The notes: generated by a model from the letters alone, not told the origin. Shown: positions 51,159-60,518, counted from the stretch's first letter. The stretch: DNA of 64,000 bases from Rathayibacter caricis DSM 15933 (GCF_003044275.1 NZ_PZPL01000001.1:1984001-2048000), one strand, 5' to 3'. Program-made: numbers and translations.

Positions 51159-51173
51159 GCCGCGGCCTACTTG
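51152..51173. other. 22-bp perfect palindrome over the rpsQ stop codon
   Basis: CAAGTAGGCCG (51152-51162) is followed directly by its complement CGGCCTACTTG (51163-51173). The rpsQ TAG (51156-51158) lies inside the left arm. It separates the S10 gene group from rplN and could serve as an RNA-processing or pausing element. Confidence 0.6.
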
Positions 51174-51191
51174 AGTTAGCAGGAGAGAGAC

Positions 51192-51560
51192 ATGCTTCAG
51201 CAAGAATCCCGAGTGAAGGTCGCCGACAACACCGGCGCCAAGGAACTCCTCACGATCCGCGTCCTCGGTGGCTCCGGCCGCCGCTACGCCGGTCTCGGTG
51301 ACATCATCGTCGCCACCGTCAAGGACGCGATCCCCGGTGGCAACGTCAAGAAGGGCGACGTCGTCAAGGCGGTCATCGTCCGCACCGTCAAGCAGACCCG
51401 TCGTCCCGACGGTTCGTACATCAAGTTCGACGAGAACGCCGCCGTCATCCTCAAGAACGACGGGGACCCCCGCGGCACCCGCATCTTCGGACCGGTCGGT
51501 CGCGAGCTCCGCGACAAGAAGTTCATGAAGATCGTCTCGCTGGCACCGGAGGTTATCTAG
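51192..51560 (+). CDS. rplN: 50S ribosomal protein L14
   Basis: The 122-residue protein ([35 protein letters not shown]) sits at the subunit interface. First gene of the spc part, with GCAGGAGAG upstream. Confidence 0.99.
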   Translation: MLQQESRVKVADNTGAKELLTIRVLGGSGRRYAGLGDIIVATVKDAIPGGNVKKGDVVKAVIVRTVKQTRRPDGSYIKFDENAAVILKNDGDPRGTRIFGPVGRELRDKKFMKIVSLAPEVI

Positions 51561-51562
51561 TC

Positions 51563-51922
51563 ATGGCCAAGATCAAGAAGGGTGACCTCGTCCAGGTCAT
51601 CTCGGGCGCTACCCAGGCCCGCGGCGGAGACCGCGGCAAGCAGGGCAAGGTTCTCGAGGTCCTGGTCGAGAAGAACCGTGTCGTCGTCGAGGGCGTGAAC
51701 TTCGTCAAGAAGCACGTCCGCGTCGGCCAGACGCAGCGCGGCTCCAAGGAGGGTGGCATCGAGACCGTCGAGGCCTCGATCCACATCTCGAACATCGCGC
51801 TCGTCGACCCGAAGACCAAGAAGCCGACCCGGGTCGGGCACCGCAACGTGTCCGTCACCAAGGACGGCGTGACCAAGACCGTTCGCGTTCGCTACGCGAA
51901 GGCGTCGGGTGAGGAACTCTGA
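51563..51922 (+). CDS. rplX: 50S ribosomal protein L24
   Basis: The 119-residue KOW-domain protein ([34 protein letters not shown]) initiates 50S assembly. Overlaps rplE by 1 nt. Confidence 0.99.
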   Translation: MAKIKKGDLVQVISGATQARGGDRGKQGKVLEVLVEKNRVVVEGVNFVKKHVRVGQTQRGSKEGGIETVEASIHISNIALVDPKTKKPTRVGHRNVSVTKDGVTKTVRVRYAKASGEEL

Positions 51923-52506
51923 TGACTGACACCACCGCAGCGGCTGCGAAGGTTCAGCCGCGGCTCAAGGCCAAGTACCAGGCCGACATCGTCCCGGCGC
52001 TCAAGGAGCAGTTCGGCTTCGGCAACATCCACCAGGTCCCCGGCCTGGTCAAGGTCGTCGTGAACACCGGTGTCGGCGAGGCCGCCCGCGACGGCAAGAT
52101 CATCGACGGCGCGATCAAGGACCTCACGGCCATCACCGGCCAGAAGCCCCAGGTCACGAAGGCCCGCAAGTCCATCGCCCAGTTCAAGCTGCGCGAGGGC
52201 CAGGCCATCGGTGCTCACGTCACGCTCCGCGGCGACCGCGCCTGGGAGTTCCTGGACCGCCTGGTCACGGTGGCGCTGCCGCGCATCCGCGACTTCCGCG
52301 GTCTGTCGGACCGCCAGTTCGACGGCAACGGCAACTACACCTTCGGCATCACGGAGCAGTCGATCTTCCACGAGATCGACCAGGACCGCATCGACCGCGT
52401 CCGCGGCTTCGACGTGACCGTCGTGACCACCGCGAAGACCGACGACGAGGGTCGCGCGCTGCTCAAGCAGCTCGGGTTCCCGTTCAAGTCGGCGGACAAC
52501 GCGTAG
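51922..52506 (+). CDS. rplE: 50S ribosomal protein L5
   Basis: The 194-residue protein ([37 protein letters not shown] [19 protein letters not shown]) binds 5S rRNA. It is followed by a terminator-like hairpin and a 258-bp gap rather than by the S14 gene expected here in many bacteria. Confidence 0.99.
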   Translation: MTDTTAAAAKVQPRLKAKYQADIVPALKEQFGFGNIHQVPGLVKVVVNTGVGEAARDGKIIDGAIKDLTAITGQKPQVTKARKSIAQFKLREGQAIGAHVTLRGDRAWEFLDRLVTVALPRIRDFRGLSDRQFDGNGNYTFGITEQSIFHEIDQDRIDRVRGFDVTVVTTAKTDDEGRALLKQLGFPFKSADNA

Positions 52507-52516
52507 TCAGAACCTC

Positions 52517-52554
52517 CGAGGTCGGAGGGTGGTGAGAACCGCCCTCCGACCTCG
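52517..52554 (+). terminator. Terminator-like hairpin after rplE
   Basis: CGAGGTCGGAGGG (52517-52529) pairs perfectly with CCCTCCGACCTCG (52542-52554), a 13-bp stem with 12-nt loop, 11 bp after the rplE stop and followed by TTG. Confidence 0.75.
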
Positions 52555-52615
52555 TTGCACGTCCGCGTGCAGCGAGGTGCCGCACTCCGCAGCGAGTCGC
52601 GGCGAGAATCAGCCC

Positions 52616-52644
52616 TCGACCGCCGGCCCCGCGCCATGTAGCAT
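52616..52644 (+). promoter_or_regulatory. Internal promoter upstream of rpsH
   Basis: TCGACC (52616-52621) and TAGCAT (52639-52644) with 17-bp spacing; transcription would begin near 52650 and run into rpsH. Together with the hairpin it divides the ribosomal cluster into two transcription units. Confidence 0.6.
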
Positions 52645-52764
52645 GGCTCGTTGGCCTGCGTTCGCGCGGCCGCATGGGCGTCGACGTCGTCGGCGCCGTC
52701 CCACACCACAGGTCGTCACTCTTGTAAAGGGTGCCGAAACCAGGCGAGAAAGGCACCATCAGCC

Positions 52765-53163
52765 ATGACCATGACTGATCCGGTCGCAGATCTGCTGACC
52801 AGAATCCGTAACGCGAACTCCGCGCACCACGACTCCATCACCCTCCCGGGCTCGAAGCTCAAGGCGCACATCGCCGAGATCCTCAAGCTCGAGGGCTACA
52901 TCGCCGACTGGAAGGTCGAGGAGGCGCGCGTCGGCACGACGCTCTCCATCTCCCTCAAGTACGGCCCGAACCGCGAGCGCTCGATCGCCGGCATCAAGCG
53001 CGTCTCGAAGCCGGGACTGCGCGTCTACGCGAAGTCCACCGAGATCCCGACCGTCCTCGGCGGCCTCGGCGTCGCCATCCTGTCCACCTCGAGCGGTCTG
53101 CTGACCGACCGCCAGGCCGAGAAGAAGGGCGTGGGTGGGGAAGTCCTCGCCTACGTGTGGTAA
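52765..53163 (+). CDS. rpsH: 30S ribosomal protein S8
   Basis: The 132-residue protein ([39 protein letters not shown]) binds the central domain of 16S rRNA and in E. coli represses the spc operon. The ATG at 52765 (MTMTDPVAD) is used; the next in-frame ATG 6 bp later is equally possible. Confidence 0.99.
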   Translation: MTMTDPVADLLTRIRNANSAHHDSITLPGSKLKAHIAEILKLEGYIADWKVEEARVGTTLSISLKYGPNRERSIAGIKRVSKPGLRVYAKSTEIPTVLGGLGVAILSTSSGLLTDRQAEKKGVGGEVLAYVW

Positions 53164-53169
53164 CCCCTC

Positions 53170-53706
53170 ATGTCGCGTATTGGAAGACTCCCCATCGAGA
53201 TCCCGGCGGGCGTCGACGTCTCCGTCGCCGGATCCGTCGTGACCGTCAAGGGCCCCAAGGGCGAGCTGACCGTCCCGGTCGCCAGCCCCATTCAGGTCTC
53301 CGTCGAGAACAGCCAGGTGCTGGTCTCGCGTCCCGATGACGAGCGCGAGTCGCGCTCGCTCCACGGCCTCACCCGGACGCTCATCGCGAACGACATCATC
53401 GGTGTCACGCAGGGCTACTCCAAGGGCCTCGAGGTCGTCGGAACCGGATACCGCGTCGTCGCCAAGGGCTCGGACATCGAGTTCGCGCTCGGCTTCTCGC
53501 ACCCGGTCGTCGTCACCCCGCCTGCGGGCATCTCGTTCACGGTCGAGGGCAACAACAAGCTCACCGTGCACGGCATCTCGAAGCAGGCCGTCGGTGAGGT
53601 GGCCGCCAACATTCGTAAGATCCGCAAGCCCGAGCCCTACAAGGGCAAGGGCGTGCGCTACGCCGGCGAGGTCGTTCGCCGCAAGGCCGGAAAGAGCGGT
53701 AAGTAA
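53170..53706 (+). CDS. rplF: 50S ribosomal protein L6
   Basis: The 178-residue protein ([20 protein letters not shown], the closing [19 protein letters not shown]) lies near the factor-binding site of the 50S subunit. Confidence 0.99.
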   Translation: MSRIGRLPIEIPAGVDVSVAGSVVTVKGPKGELTVPVASPIQVSVENSQVLVSRPDDERESRSLHGLTRTLIANDIIGVTQGYSKGLEVVGTGYRVVAKGSDIEFALGFSHPVVVTPPAGISFTVEGNNKLTVHGISKQAVGEVAANIRKIRKPEPYKGKGVRYAGEVVRRKAGKSGK

Positions 53707-53708
53707 TC

Positions 53709-54080
53709 ATGGGTCTCGGAACCAGAGGAAAGAGCAAGTCCGCCGCTCGCGGTCGTCGTCACGACCGCCTGCGCAAGAAGGTCGTCGGATCCGCCGAGCG
53801 CCCCCGCCTCGTCGTCAACCGCTCGGCCCGCCACGTCTTCGTGCAGATCGTCGACGACGCGCAGGGTCGTACCCTCGCGTCGGCGTCCACGCTCGAGGCC
53901 GACCTGCGCGTGTTCGACGGTGACAAGACCGCCAAGGCCCGCAAGGTCGGCGAGCTCGTCGCCGAGCGCGCCAAGAACGCCGGTGTCGAGGCGGTCGTCT
54001 TCGACCGCGGAGGCAACAAGTACGCCGGTCGCGTCGCCGCGATCGCCGATGGAGCACGAGAGGCAGGGCTCAACCTGTGA
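53709..54080 (+). CDS. rplR: 50S ribosomal protein L18
   Basis: The 123-residue protein ([40 protein letters not shown]) binds 5S rRNA together with L5. Overlaps rpsE by 4 nt (GTGA). Confidence 0.99.
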   Translation: MGLGTRGKSKSAARGRRHDRLRKKVVGSAERPRLVVNRSARHVFVQIVDDAQGRTLASASTLEADLRVFDGDKTAKARKVGELVAERAKNAGVEAVVFDRGGNKYAGRVAAIADGAREAGLNL

Positions 54081-54781
54081 GCGCCGCAGAGAACAAGGAA
54101 CCCGAGGTCGCCGCCGTGTCGGAGGCCCCCGTCGAGACCGCTGCGTCCACGCAGCCGCAGCAGGAGGCTCGCGAGCCCCGCCGCGGCGGCCGTGACCGCA
54201 ACCAGGGTGGCCGCGACCGCGGTGGCCGTGACGCCGAGAAGAGCCAGTTCCTCGAGCGCGTCGTGACCATCAACCGCGTGTCGAAGGTCGTCAAGGGCGG
54301 TCGTCGCTTCAGCTTCACCGCTCTCGTCGTCGTCGGCGACGGCAACGGACTGGTCGGTGTCGGCTACGGCAAGGCCCGCGAGGTCCCGACCGCCATCTCC
54401 AAGGGCGTCGAGGAGGCGAAGAAGAACTTCTTCCGCGTCCCGCGCGTCGGCTCGACCATCCCCCACCCCGTCCAGGGTGAGGCCGCGGCCGGTGTGGTGC
54501 TCCTGCGCCCCGCCGCCGCCGGTACCGGTGTCATCGCCGGTGGTCCCGTCCGCGCCGTGCTCGAGTGCGCCGGCATCCACGACGTCCTGAGCAAGTCGCT
54601 CGGCTCGTCGAACACCATCAACATCGTCCACGCGACCGTCGAGGCTCTTCAGCAGCTCGAGGAGCCGCGCGCCGTTGCCGCCCGTCGTGGTCTCGACTTC
54701 GACCAGGTCGCTCCGGCCCGTCTCGTCCGTGCCGAGGCCGATGCCCTCGCCGCCGCGTCCAGCGCGAAGGCAGGCAAGTGA
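54077..54781 (+). CDS. rpsE: 30S ribosomal protein S5
   Basis: The 234-residue protein contains [20 protein letters not shown] and [20 protein letters not shown], and is important for decoding fidelity and the mRNA channel. It has an acidic then Arg/Gly-rich N-terminal extension of about 55 residues ([18 protein letters not shown]). GTG start inside the rplR end. Confidence 0.98.
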   Translation: MSAAENKEPEVAAVSEAPVETAASTQPQQEAREPRRGGRDRNQGGRDRGGRDAEKSQFLERVVTINRVSKVVKGGRRFSFTALVVVGDGNGLVGVGYGKAREVPTAISKGVEEAKKNFFRVPRVGSTIPHPVQGEAAAGVVLLRPAAAGTGVIAGGPVRAVLECAGIHDVLSKSLGSSNTINIVHATVEALQQLEEPRAVAARRGLDFDQVAPARLVRAEADALAAASSAKAGK

Positions 54782-54963
54782 TGGCCCAGCTCAAGGTGAC
54801 CCAGATCAAGTCGAAGATCAGCGAGAAGCAGTACCAGCGCGACACGCTGCGCTCGCTCGGTCTCAGGAAGATCGGTCAGAGCGTCGTCCGCGAGGACAAC
54901 TCTCAGAACCGCGGATACGTGAAGACCGTCGCCCACCTGGTGAAGGTCGAGGAGATTGACTAA
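54781..54963 (+). CDS. rpmD: 50S ribosomal protein L30
   Basis: The 60-residue protein ([40 protein letters not shown]) starts at the ATG 54781 overlapping the rpsE TGA and overlaps rplO by 1 nt. Confidence 0.98.
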   Translation: MAQLKVTQIKSKISEKQYQRDTLRSLGLRKIGQSVVREDNSQNRGYVKTVAHLVKVEEID

Positions 54964-55496
54964 TGGCTGACAAGAACCAGGCCGTCGCGACGGAGTCCAC
55001 GACTCCCGCGAAGACCTCCACGAAGGGCGCGGCCGCGGCCGACGCTCCGGCGACCAAGGAGCACGTGCTCAAGGTCCACCACCTGCGTCCCGCCACGGGA
55101 GCCAAGAAGGCCAAGACCCGCGTCGGTCGCGGTGAGGGCTCGAAGGGCAAGACCGCCGGTCGCGGCACCAAGGGCACCAAGGCCCGCTACACGGTGCGCA
55201 TCGGCTTCGAGGGTGGGCAGATGCCGCTGCACATGCGCACCCCGAAGCTGCGTGGGTTCAAGAACCCGTTCCGCGTCGAGTACCAGGTCGTGAACCTGTC
55301 GGCTCTCGCCGACCTCTACCCTCAGGGCGGTGACGTCACCATCAGCGACCTCGTCGCGAAGGGTGCCGTTCGCAAGAACGAGAAGGTCAAGGTTCTCGGC
55401 GACGGGGACATTGCGGTTAAGCTGAACGTCGCGGTCGACAAGGTCTCCAGCTCCGCTGAGCAGAAGATCGTCGCTGCGGGCGGATCCATCAAGTAG
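54963..55496 (+). CDS. rplO: 50S ribosomal protein L15
   Basis: The 177-residue protein ([40 protein letters not shown]) has a 38-residue Ala/Lys/Thr-rich N-terminal extension before the L15 core. A large hairpin follows in the 106-bp gap before secY. Confidence 0.98.
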   Translation: MADKNQAVATESTTPAKTSTKGAAAADAPATKEHVLKVHHLRPATGAKKAKTRVGRGEGSKGKTAGRGTKGTKARYTVRIGFEGGQMPLHMRTPKLRGFKNPFRVEYQVVNLSALADLYPQGGDVTISDLVAKGAVRKNEKVKVLGDGDIAVKLNVAVDKVSSSAEQKIVAAGGSIK

Positions 55497-55512
55497 CACC
55501 AGCAGCTTGTCG

Positions 55513-55562
55513 GTCGAGCTTGTCACGCCGACTCCCTCCGGGGAGCGCGTGGCAAGCTCGAC
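55513..55562 (+). other. Large hairpin between rplO and secY
   Basis: GTCGAGCTTGTCACGC (55513-55528) pairs with GCGTGGCAAGCTCGAC (55547-55562), 16 bp with one G-T pair, enclosing an inner CTCCC/GGGGAG stem. No T-run. It may attenuate transcription into secY, a step that sets the ratio of ribosomal proteins to translocase. Confidence 0.65.
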
Positions 55563-55602
55563 CTGTATCCCGCACCAAGAACTGAGCAGGAGACCTTAGG
55601 TA

Positions 55603-56925
55603 GTGTTTGGCGCAATCGCGCGGATCTTCCGCACCCCCGACCTCCGCCGCAAGATCGGCTTCACTCTCGCGATCGTGGCGATCTTCCGGCTGGGATCCTT
55701 CATCCCTGCTCCGTTCGTCAGCTTCAGCGCCGTGCAGGCCTGTCTCGCCGGCAACCAGGGGACCTCCGGTCTCTACGAGCTCGTGAACCTCTTCAGCGGT
55801 GGAGCCCTGCTCCAGCTGTCGATCTTCGCGCTCGGCATCATGCCGTACATCACGGCGTCGATCATCGTGCAGCTGCTGCGCGTGGTCATCCCTCACTTCG
55901 AGACCCTCTACAAGGAGGGCCAGTCCGGCCAGGGCCGGCTGACGCAGTACACGCGCTACCTGACGATCGCGCTCGGTGTCCTGCAGTCGACCACGCTGAT
56001 CACCGTCGCCCGCTCCGGCGCGCTGTTCGGATCCTCCGGCGTCCCCGAGTGCTCGCAGCTGATCACGACCGACGCCTGGTACTCGATCCTCCTCATGGTC
56101 ATCACCATGACCGCCGGCACCGGCATCATCATGTGGATGGGCGAGCTCATCACCGAGCGCGGCATCGGCAACGGAATGTCGCTGCTGATCTTCACGTCGA
56201 TCGCCGCCCAGTTCCCGACCTCGCTCTGGTCGATCGCGCAGTCGCGCGGCTTCGAGACCTTCCTCCTCGTCCTCGGCGTGGGCCTGCTCCTCGTCGTCGC
56301 CGTCGTCTTCGTCGAGCAGTCGCAGCGCCGCGTCCCGGTGCAGTACGCCAAGCGGATGGTCGGTCGTCGCACCTACGGCGGCAACAACACCTACATCCCG
56401 ATCAAGGTGAACATGGCCGGCGTCGTGCCCGTCATCTTCGCGTCGTCGCTGCTGTACCTGCCCGCGCTGATCGCTCAGTTCAACCAGCCCGCAGCGGGCC
56501 AGGAGGCACCCGCGTGGGTGACCTGGATCACCAACTACCTCACGCAGGGCGATCACCCGCTCTACATGGCGCTCTACTTCCTCCTGATCGTCGGCTTCAC
56601 CTACTTCTACGTCGCCATCACGTTCAACCCGGACGAGGTCGCCGACAACATGAAGCGCTACGGCGGGTTCATCCCCGGCATCCGCGCCGGACGCCCCACG
56701 GCCGAGTACCTCAACTACGTGCTCACCCGCGTGACGCTGCCCGGCTCGATCTACCTCGGTCTGATCGCGCTCGTGCCGCTCGTCGCCCTGGCGCTCGTCG
56801 GCGCGAACCAGAACTTCCCGTTCGGCGGCACGTCGATCCTGATCATCGTCGGAGTCGGGCTGGAGACCGTGAAGCAGATCGACTCGCAGCTGCAGCAGCG
56901 CCACTACGAAGGGCTCCTCCGATGA
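55603..56925 (+). CDS. secY: Preprotein translocase subunit SecY
   Basis: The 440-residue integral membrane protein forms the Sec channel pore. It has ten hydrophobic segments starting at KIGFTLAIVAIFRLGSFIPA, the plug and pore-ring region GGALLQLSIFALGIMPYITA, and the cytosolic loops EQSQRRVPVQYAKRMVGRR and NFNPDEVADNMKRYGGFIPG-like FNPDEVADNMKRYGGFIPG. The GTG start at 55603 is used. The last codons overlap the adk start by 4 nt (ATGA), coupling both. Confidence 0.98.
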   Translation: MFGAIARIFRTPDLRRKIGFTLAIVAIFRLGSFIPAPFVSFSAVQACLAGNQGTSGLYELVNLFSGGALLQLSIFALGIMPYITASIIVQLLRVVIPHFETLYKEGQSGQGRLTQYTRYLTIALGVLQSTTLITVARSGALFGSSGVPECSQLITTDAWYSILLMVITMTAGTGIIMWMGELITERGIGNGMSLLIFTSIAAQFPTSLWSIAQSRGFETFLLVLGVGLLLVVAVVFVEQSQRRVPVQYAKRMVGRRTYGGNNTYIPIKVNMAGVVPVIFASSLLYLPALIAQFNQPAAGQEAPAWVTWITNYLTQGDHPLYMALYFLLIVGFTYFYVAITFNPDEVADNMKRYGGFIPGIRAGRPTAEYLNYVLTRVTLPGSIYLGLIALVPLVALALVGANQNFPFGGTSILIIVGVGLETVKQIDSQLQQRHYEGLLR

Positions 56926-57548
56926 CCTCGACCCCGGTGGTGGGCTTCCGTCTCCTGCTGATCGGCCCTCCCGGCGCCGGCAAGGGGACCCAGGCGTCGC
57001 GGCTCTCCGAGATCCTGAGCGTGCCGGCCATCTCGACCGGCGACATCTTCCGGATGAACGTGGCGAACGAGACCGAGCTGGGCCTCCAGGCGAAGGCGTT
57101 CCTCGACGCGGGGCGCTACGTCCCCGATGAGCTGACGAACGCGATCGTCCACGACCGCCTCCAGGAGGCCGACGTCTCGACCGGTTTCCTGCTCGACGGC
57201 TACCCGCGCACCACGGAGCAGGTCGACGAGCTCGACCGCATCCTCGCCGCCGACGGCAACAGCCTCGACGCCGTCGTGCAGCTCACGGCAGACCCCGACG
57301 AGGTCGTCTCGCGTCTCCTCAAGCGCTCGCACGAGCAGGGGCGCAGCGACGACACGGAGGACGTCATCCGTCGCCGTCTCGCGCTCTACGAGGAGCAGAC
57401 GGCGCCGCTGATCGATGTCTACGCCGGCCGCGGACTCGTCGTGATCGTCGACGGCCTCGGGCCGGTCGAGGAGGTCACCGACCGCATCGTCGTCGCGCTC
57501 GAAGGCCACCGCGTGGGTCGTCTGGTCGACGACCCGTCGGCCGCCTGA
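56922..57548 (+). CDS. adk: Adenylate kinase, short-LID form
   Basis: The 208-residue enzyme interconverts AMP, ADP and ATP. P-loop GPPGAGKGTQASRL, the AMP-binding ISTGDIFR and LDGYPRTTEQ are intact. The LID is the short type (LKRSHEQGRSDDTEDVIRRR) without zinc cysteines, as in other actinobacteria. Translationally coupled to secY; map follows after 4 bp. Confidence 0.97.
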   Translation: MTSTPVVGFRLLLIGPPGAGKGTQASRLSEILSVPAISTGDIFRMNVANETELGLQAKAFLDAGRYVPDELTNAIVHDRLQEADVSTGFLLDGYPRTTEQVDELDRILAADGNSLDAVVQLTADPDEVVSRLLKRSHEQGRSDDTEDVIRRRLALYEEQTAPLIDVYAGRGLVVIVDGLGPVEEVTDRIVVALEGHRVGRLVDDPSAA

Positions 57549-57552
57549 CGCC

Positions 57553-58398
57553 GTGGGATTCCGCTCCTCCCTGTACAAGACGCCCGCCCAGCTGCGATCG
57601 ATGATCGCTCCCGGGCTCGCGACCGCCGCCTCCCTCGACGCCGTGCGGGCCGCGATCCGTCCCGGGATCACGACTCTCGAGCTCGACGCCGTCGCCGAGG
57701 CGGCGATCGTCGCGCTCGGCGGGCACTCGAACTTCAAGCTCGTGCCGGGCTACCGGCACACGGTCTGCGCCTCGGTGAACGAGGAGGTCGTGCACGGCAT
57801 CCCCGGCGGCCGCGTGCTGGCTCCCGGCGACATCGTCTCGATCGACAGCGGCGCCGAGATCGACGGCTGGAACGGCGACTCGGCGATGACGCTGGTACTG
57901 CCCGACGCGTCGCGTCCCGACGAGGTCGCGGCGCGGGAGGAGCTCTCCCGGGTCACCGAGGGTTCCCTCTGGCGGGGCATCGCGGCCCTCTCCTCCGCAC
58001 GGCACCTGAACGAGGTCGGTGCAGCGATCGAGGAGTACATCGAGGACGAGGCCGAGAAGTCGGGACGCGTCTACGGGATCCTCACCGACTACATCGGCCA
58101 CGGGATCGGCCGCACGATGCACGAGGCTCCGCCCGTCTTCAACTACCGGGTGCGCCAGCGCGGGCCCGAGGTGAAGCCCGGACTCGTCGTCGCGATCGAG
58201 CCGATGGTCACGGCGGGCAGCGCCGAGACCTCGGTCCTCGAGGACGAGTGGACCGTGGCGACCGTCGACGGCAGCATGGCGGCGCACTGGGAGCACTCGG
58301 TGGCGGTGCACCGCGACGGGATCTGGGTGACGACCCTCGCCGACGGGGGAGCCGCCGGGCTCGCTCCGTACGGGATCGTGCCCACGCCGATCGCCTGA
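57553..58398 (+). CDS. map: Methionine aminopeptidase, type I
   Basis: The 281-residue metalloprotease removes the start methionine from new proteins. Metal ligands appear in order: SIDSGAEIDGWNGDSAMTLV (two Asp), IGHGIGRTMHEAPPVF (His), LVVAIEPMVTAGSAE (Glu) and the last Glu near WEHSVAVH. GTG start at 57553, 4 bp after adk, so the secY-adk-map order is one unit. It converges on the PTS regulator gene. Confidence 0.97.
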   Translation: MGFRSSLYKTPAQLRSMIAPGLATAASLDAVRAAIRPGITTLELDAVAEAAIVALGGHSNFKLVPGYRHTVCASVNEEVVHGIPGGRVLAPGDIVSIDSGAEIDGWNGDSAMTLVLPDASRPDEVAAREELSRVTEGSLWRGIAALSSARHLNEVGAAIEEYIEDEAEKSGRVYGILTDYIGHGIGRTMHEAPPVFNYRVRQRGPEVKPGLVVAIEPMVTAGSAETSVLEDEWTVATVDGSMAAHWEHSVAVHRDGIWVTTLADGGAAGLAPYGIVPTPIA

Positions 58399-58491
58399 GG
58401 TCGGCGCGAGCAGGGCACGAGCCGGTGGCCGAGTGGCCGCGCAACGGCGTACAGGGCCTCGCCTCGCCCGCGGCTTTCTGAGGATGCCGGT

Positions 58492-58559
58492 GCGACCCAT
58501 TGAGGGTCGCTGTCACGGAGCGCGGTCTTCCGCGGCGAGGGCGGTCCACTGGACCGCCC
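58492..58559. other. Two hairpins downstream of map
   Basis: GCGACCC/GGGTCGC (about 58492-58510) and GGGCGGTCC/GGACCGCCC (58539-58547, 58551-58559) lie in the 200-bp gap between the convergent map and PTS regulator genes, possible terminators for map. Confidence 0.45.
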
Positions 58560-58578
58560 GGCTGCCGCCTTGGAGGAC

Positions 58579-58622
58579 CTGGTGAGGGTGTTCGACAGCT
58601 AGCTGTCGAACACCCTCACCAG
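58579..58622. terminator. Perfect 44-bp palindrome over the stop of the PTS regulator gene
   Basis: The 22-bp arms 58579-58600 and 58601-58622 are exact reverse complements with no spacer. The right arm is the last seven codons and stop of the minus-strand regulator gene. On the plus strand the left arm spells the same last residues (LVRVFDS then stop). It could serve as a terminator between map and the regulator, though without T-runs. Confidence 0.7.
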
Positions 58623-60518
58623 TTCCTCGATGAACGCGCCGAAGTCGGTGGAGCGGCGGATGAGCCGCTGCACCTCCGCCCGCTCCGAGAAGACCTCGAC
58701 GAACTGGTCGAAGACCGACTGGAAGGTGCTGCGGCCGGCCGACGCGAACGCGATCATGGCGATGACGTTCACCCGCTGCTCGCCCCACTGCATGGGCACG
58801 TCGTTGACGACGATGGCGATCGAGGTGCGCCGCGCGCTCATCGCCATGGCGTGCGGCACGGCGAGGTTGTCGGTGAAAGCCGTGGAGCTCATCCGCTCGC
58901 GCTCGATCGCGCCCTCGACGTAGGCGTCGTCGATGATGCCCTGCTCGGTCATCCGCTCGCCCAGGAGGCGGATCATCGCCGACTCGTCGCGCGCGTGGAG
59001 ATTGCGGAAGAAGAGCGACTCGTCGAAGAACTGCAGCAGCTCGTCCTTGATCTGCGCCCGACGGCGATGACGCCGGACGCCCGCGATCGCGCGGCGCACC
59101 GCCTCCACATCGTGATCGGTGAGGAACGGCTGCACCACGACGACGTCGTCGGCGTAGGGGCGCTCGTCGATCGTCGTGATCACGAGATCGGCGGTCAGTC
59201 GGTCCCAGTCGACGTCGCTCCGGGTGATCAGGGATCGCACCTCCACCTCGGTGCCGAGGGAGCGCTCGACCCGGAGCCGCAGCATGTGCGCGAGGTCGTA
59301 GTAATTGGGGCAGACGATGACGCAGGACAGCCGTTCCTCGCGCCGAGACACCCGCTCGAGGAACGAGCCGACGTGCAGAGCGATGTAGGCGATCTCGTCC
59401 TCGTTCACGAGGATCCCGCGGCGGCGCTGCAGCCCCGAGGCGAGGAAGACGGCGATCTCGTACGTCATCGGGAAGCTGGTCTTGATCGAGCGGGTCAGCG
59501 GGTTGCGGGAGTACCCGCCCTCGGACGCGCGGGCGATCAGGTTCCGCACGTGCAGGGCCAGGCGCACGATGAAGCCCTCGTCGTCGAGGTCGACGAGGTA
59601 CTCGCGGTTGACGTCGGCGACGAGCGCGCGGACGACCGCGAGGTCCTCGGGGTCGACGTAGTTCTCGACGACGGCGGCCACCGGCTCGTTCTGGCCGGGC
59701 GTCGCCACGCGGGTGGTCATCAGGATCGCGAGCTGCGCGAGCTCCGCGTCGGTCAGCCGCGTGGCGAAGTGGCGCTCGACGAGGTCGGCGAGGAGTGCCG
59801 CCAGCTCTCCGTGCCGACCGGGGGAGGGGCGGGAACCGGAGGCGTCCCCGATGCCGCGGGAGACCCGGTCGACCGCGATCGCGATGTGCAGCAGCACGCT
59901 GTTCACGCCGTAGTCGTTGATGTAGTAGCCGCGCTCCTCGAGCGCCGCGAGCAGCTCGGTCTTGAACGCGCCGAGGCCGGGGGAGGCGAACTCGCGCTGG
60001 ACGTCGTCGAGGGTGAAGACGCCCTGGGCGCTCTCGTCGCGGAACATCCGCGAGATGAGGCGGCGCCGGGCCTCCTCGCTGCCCTCCAGTCGGACGGAGG
60101 AACCGCTGCGGGCGAGGGCGAGCCCGGCCTCGTCGGCCAGCGTCTTCACCCGGCGGAGGTCCGCCTCGACCGTCGACTCGCTGACCGAGAGGTCGTCGGC
60201 GAGGGCGAACAGGTCGAGCCCGTCGTCGGAGTCGACGAGCCGCCGGACCACGGCGTAGAGCCGGTCGCGGGGGGTGTCGGGCTCCGTGTCCCGGCTGCGC
60301 TGCGCCTCCAGGAACGCGGCGTAGACGTCGCGGGCGAGGCGGTAGCCGTTCGCGGAGGACTCGACCGGCTCGAGCGGCGCGGCCTGCGTCTTGACGGCGG
60401 TGACGTAGCTGCGGACGCTGCGGGTCGTCACTCCCAGCCGGTCGGCGAGCTCGTGCGCCGTCACCCAGCCGTCCGCGCGGGAGAGGTACTCCAGCAGGCG
60501 TTCGCGGTTGTCAGGCAT
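58599..60518 (-). CDS. mtlR: PRD-containing PTS regulator (MtlR/BglG-type activator)
   Basis: The 639-residue multidomain activator starts at the ATG 60516-60518 with GGAG about 8 nt upstream. In order: an HTH_11 domain (RERLLEYLSRADGWVTAHEL), a Mga/DeoR-like HTH (LFALADDLSVSESTVEADL), two PTS regulation domains with His in NDYGVNSVLLHIAIAVDRVS, ERHFATRLTDAELAQLAI and IAYIALHVGSFLERV, a IIB-like region (SCVIVCPNYYDLAHMLRL), and a IIA-like domain (FTDNLAVPHAMAMSARRTSI) whose His lies in VPHAM. It is divergent from the PTS operon, which is the probable target. The operon contents make mannitol the likely sugar. The C-terminal codons fall in the palindrome. Confidence 0.85.
   Translation of the reverse strand: MPDNRERLLEYLSRADGWVTAHELADRLGVTTRSVRSYVTAVKTQAAPLEPVESSANGYRLARDVYAAFLEAQRSRDTEPDTPRDRLYAVVRRLVDSDDGLDLFALADDLSVSESTVEADLRRVKTLADEAGLALARSGSSVRLEGSEEARRRLISRMFRDESAQGVFTLDDVQREFASPGLGAFKTELLAALEERGYYINDYGVNSVLLHIAIAVDRVSRGIGDASGSRPSPGRHGELAALLADLVERHFATRLTDAELAQLAILMTTRVATPGQNEPVAAVVENYVDPEDLAVVRALVADVNREYLVDLDDEGFIVRLALHVRNLIARASEGGYSRNPLTRSIKTSFPMTYEIAVFLASGLQRRRGILVNEDEIAYIALHVGSFLERVSRREERLSCVIVCPNYYDLAHMLRLRVERSLGTEVEVRSLITRSDVDWDRLTADLVITTIDERPYADDVVVVQPFLTDHDVEAVRRAIAGVRRHRRRAQIKDELLQFFDESLFFRNLHARDESAMIRLLGERMTEQGIIDDAYVEGAIERERMSSTAFTDNLAVPHAMAMSARRTSIAIVVNDVPMQWGEQRVNVIAMIAFASAGRSTFQSVFDQFVEVFSERAEVQRLIRRSTDFGAFIEELVRVFDS

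Noticed and set aside
52529..52768. Small gene in the rplE-rpsH gap as a replacement for S14
   Set aside because: The only frame lacks the S14 zinc motif and Arg/Lys pattern; the sequence is better explained by a terminator and promoter.
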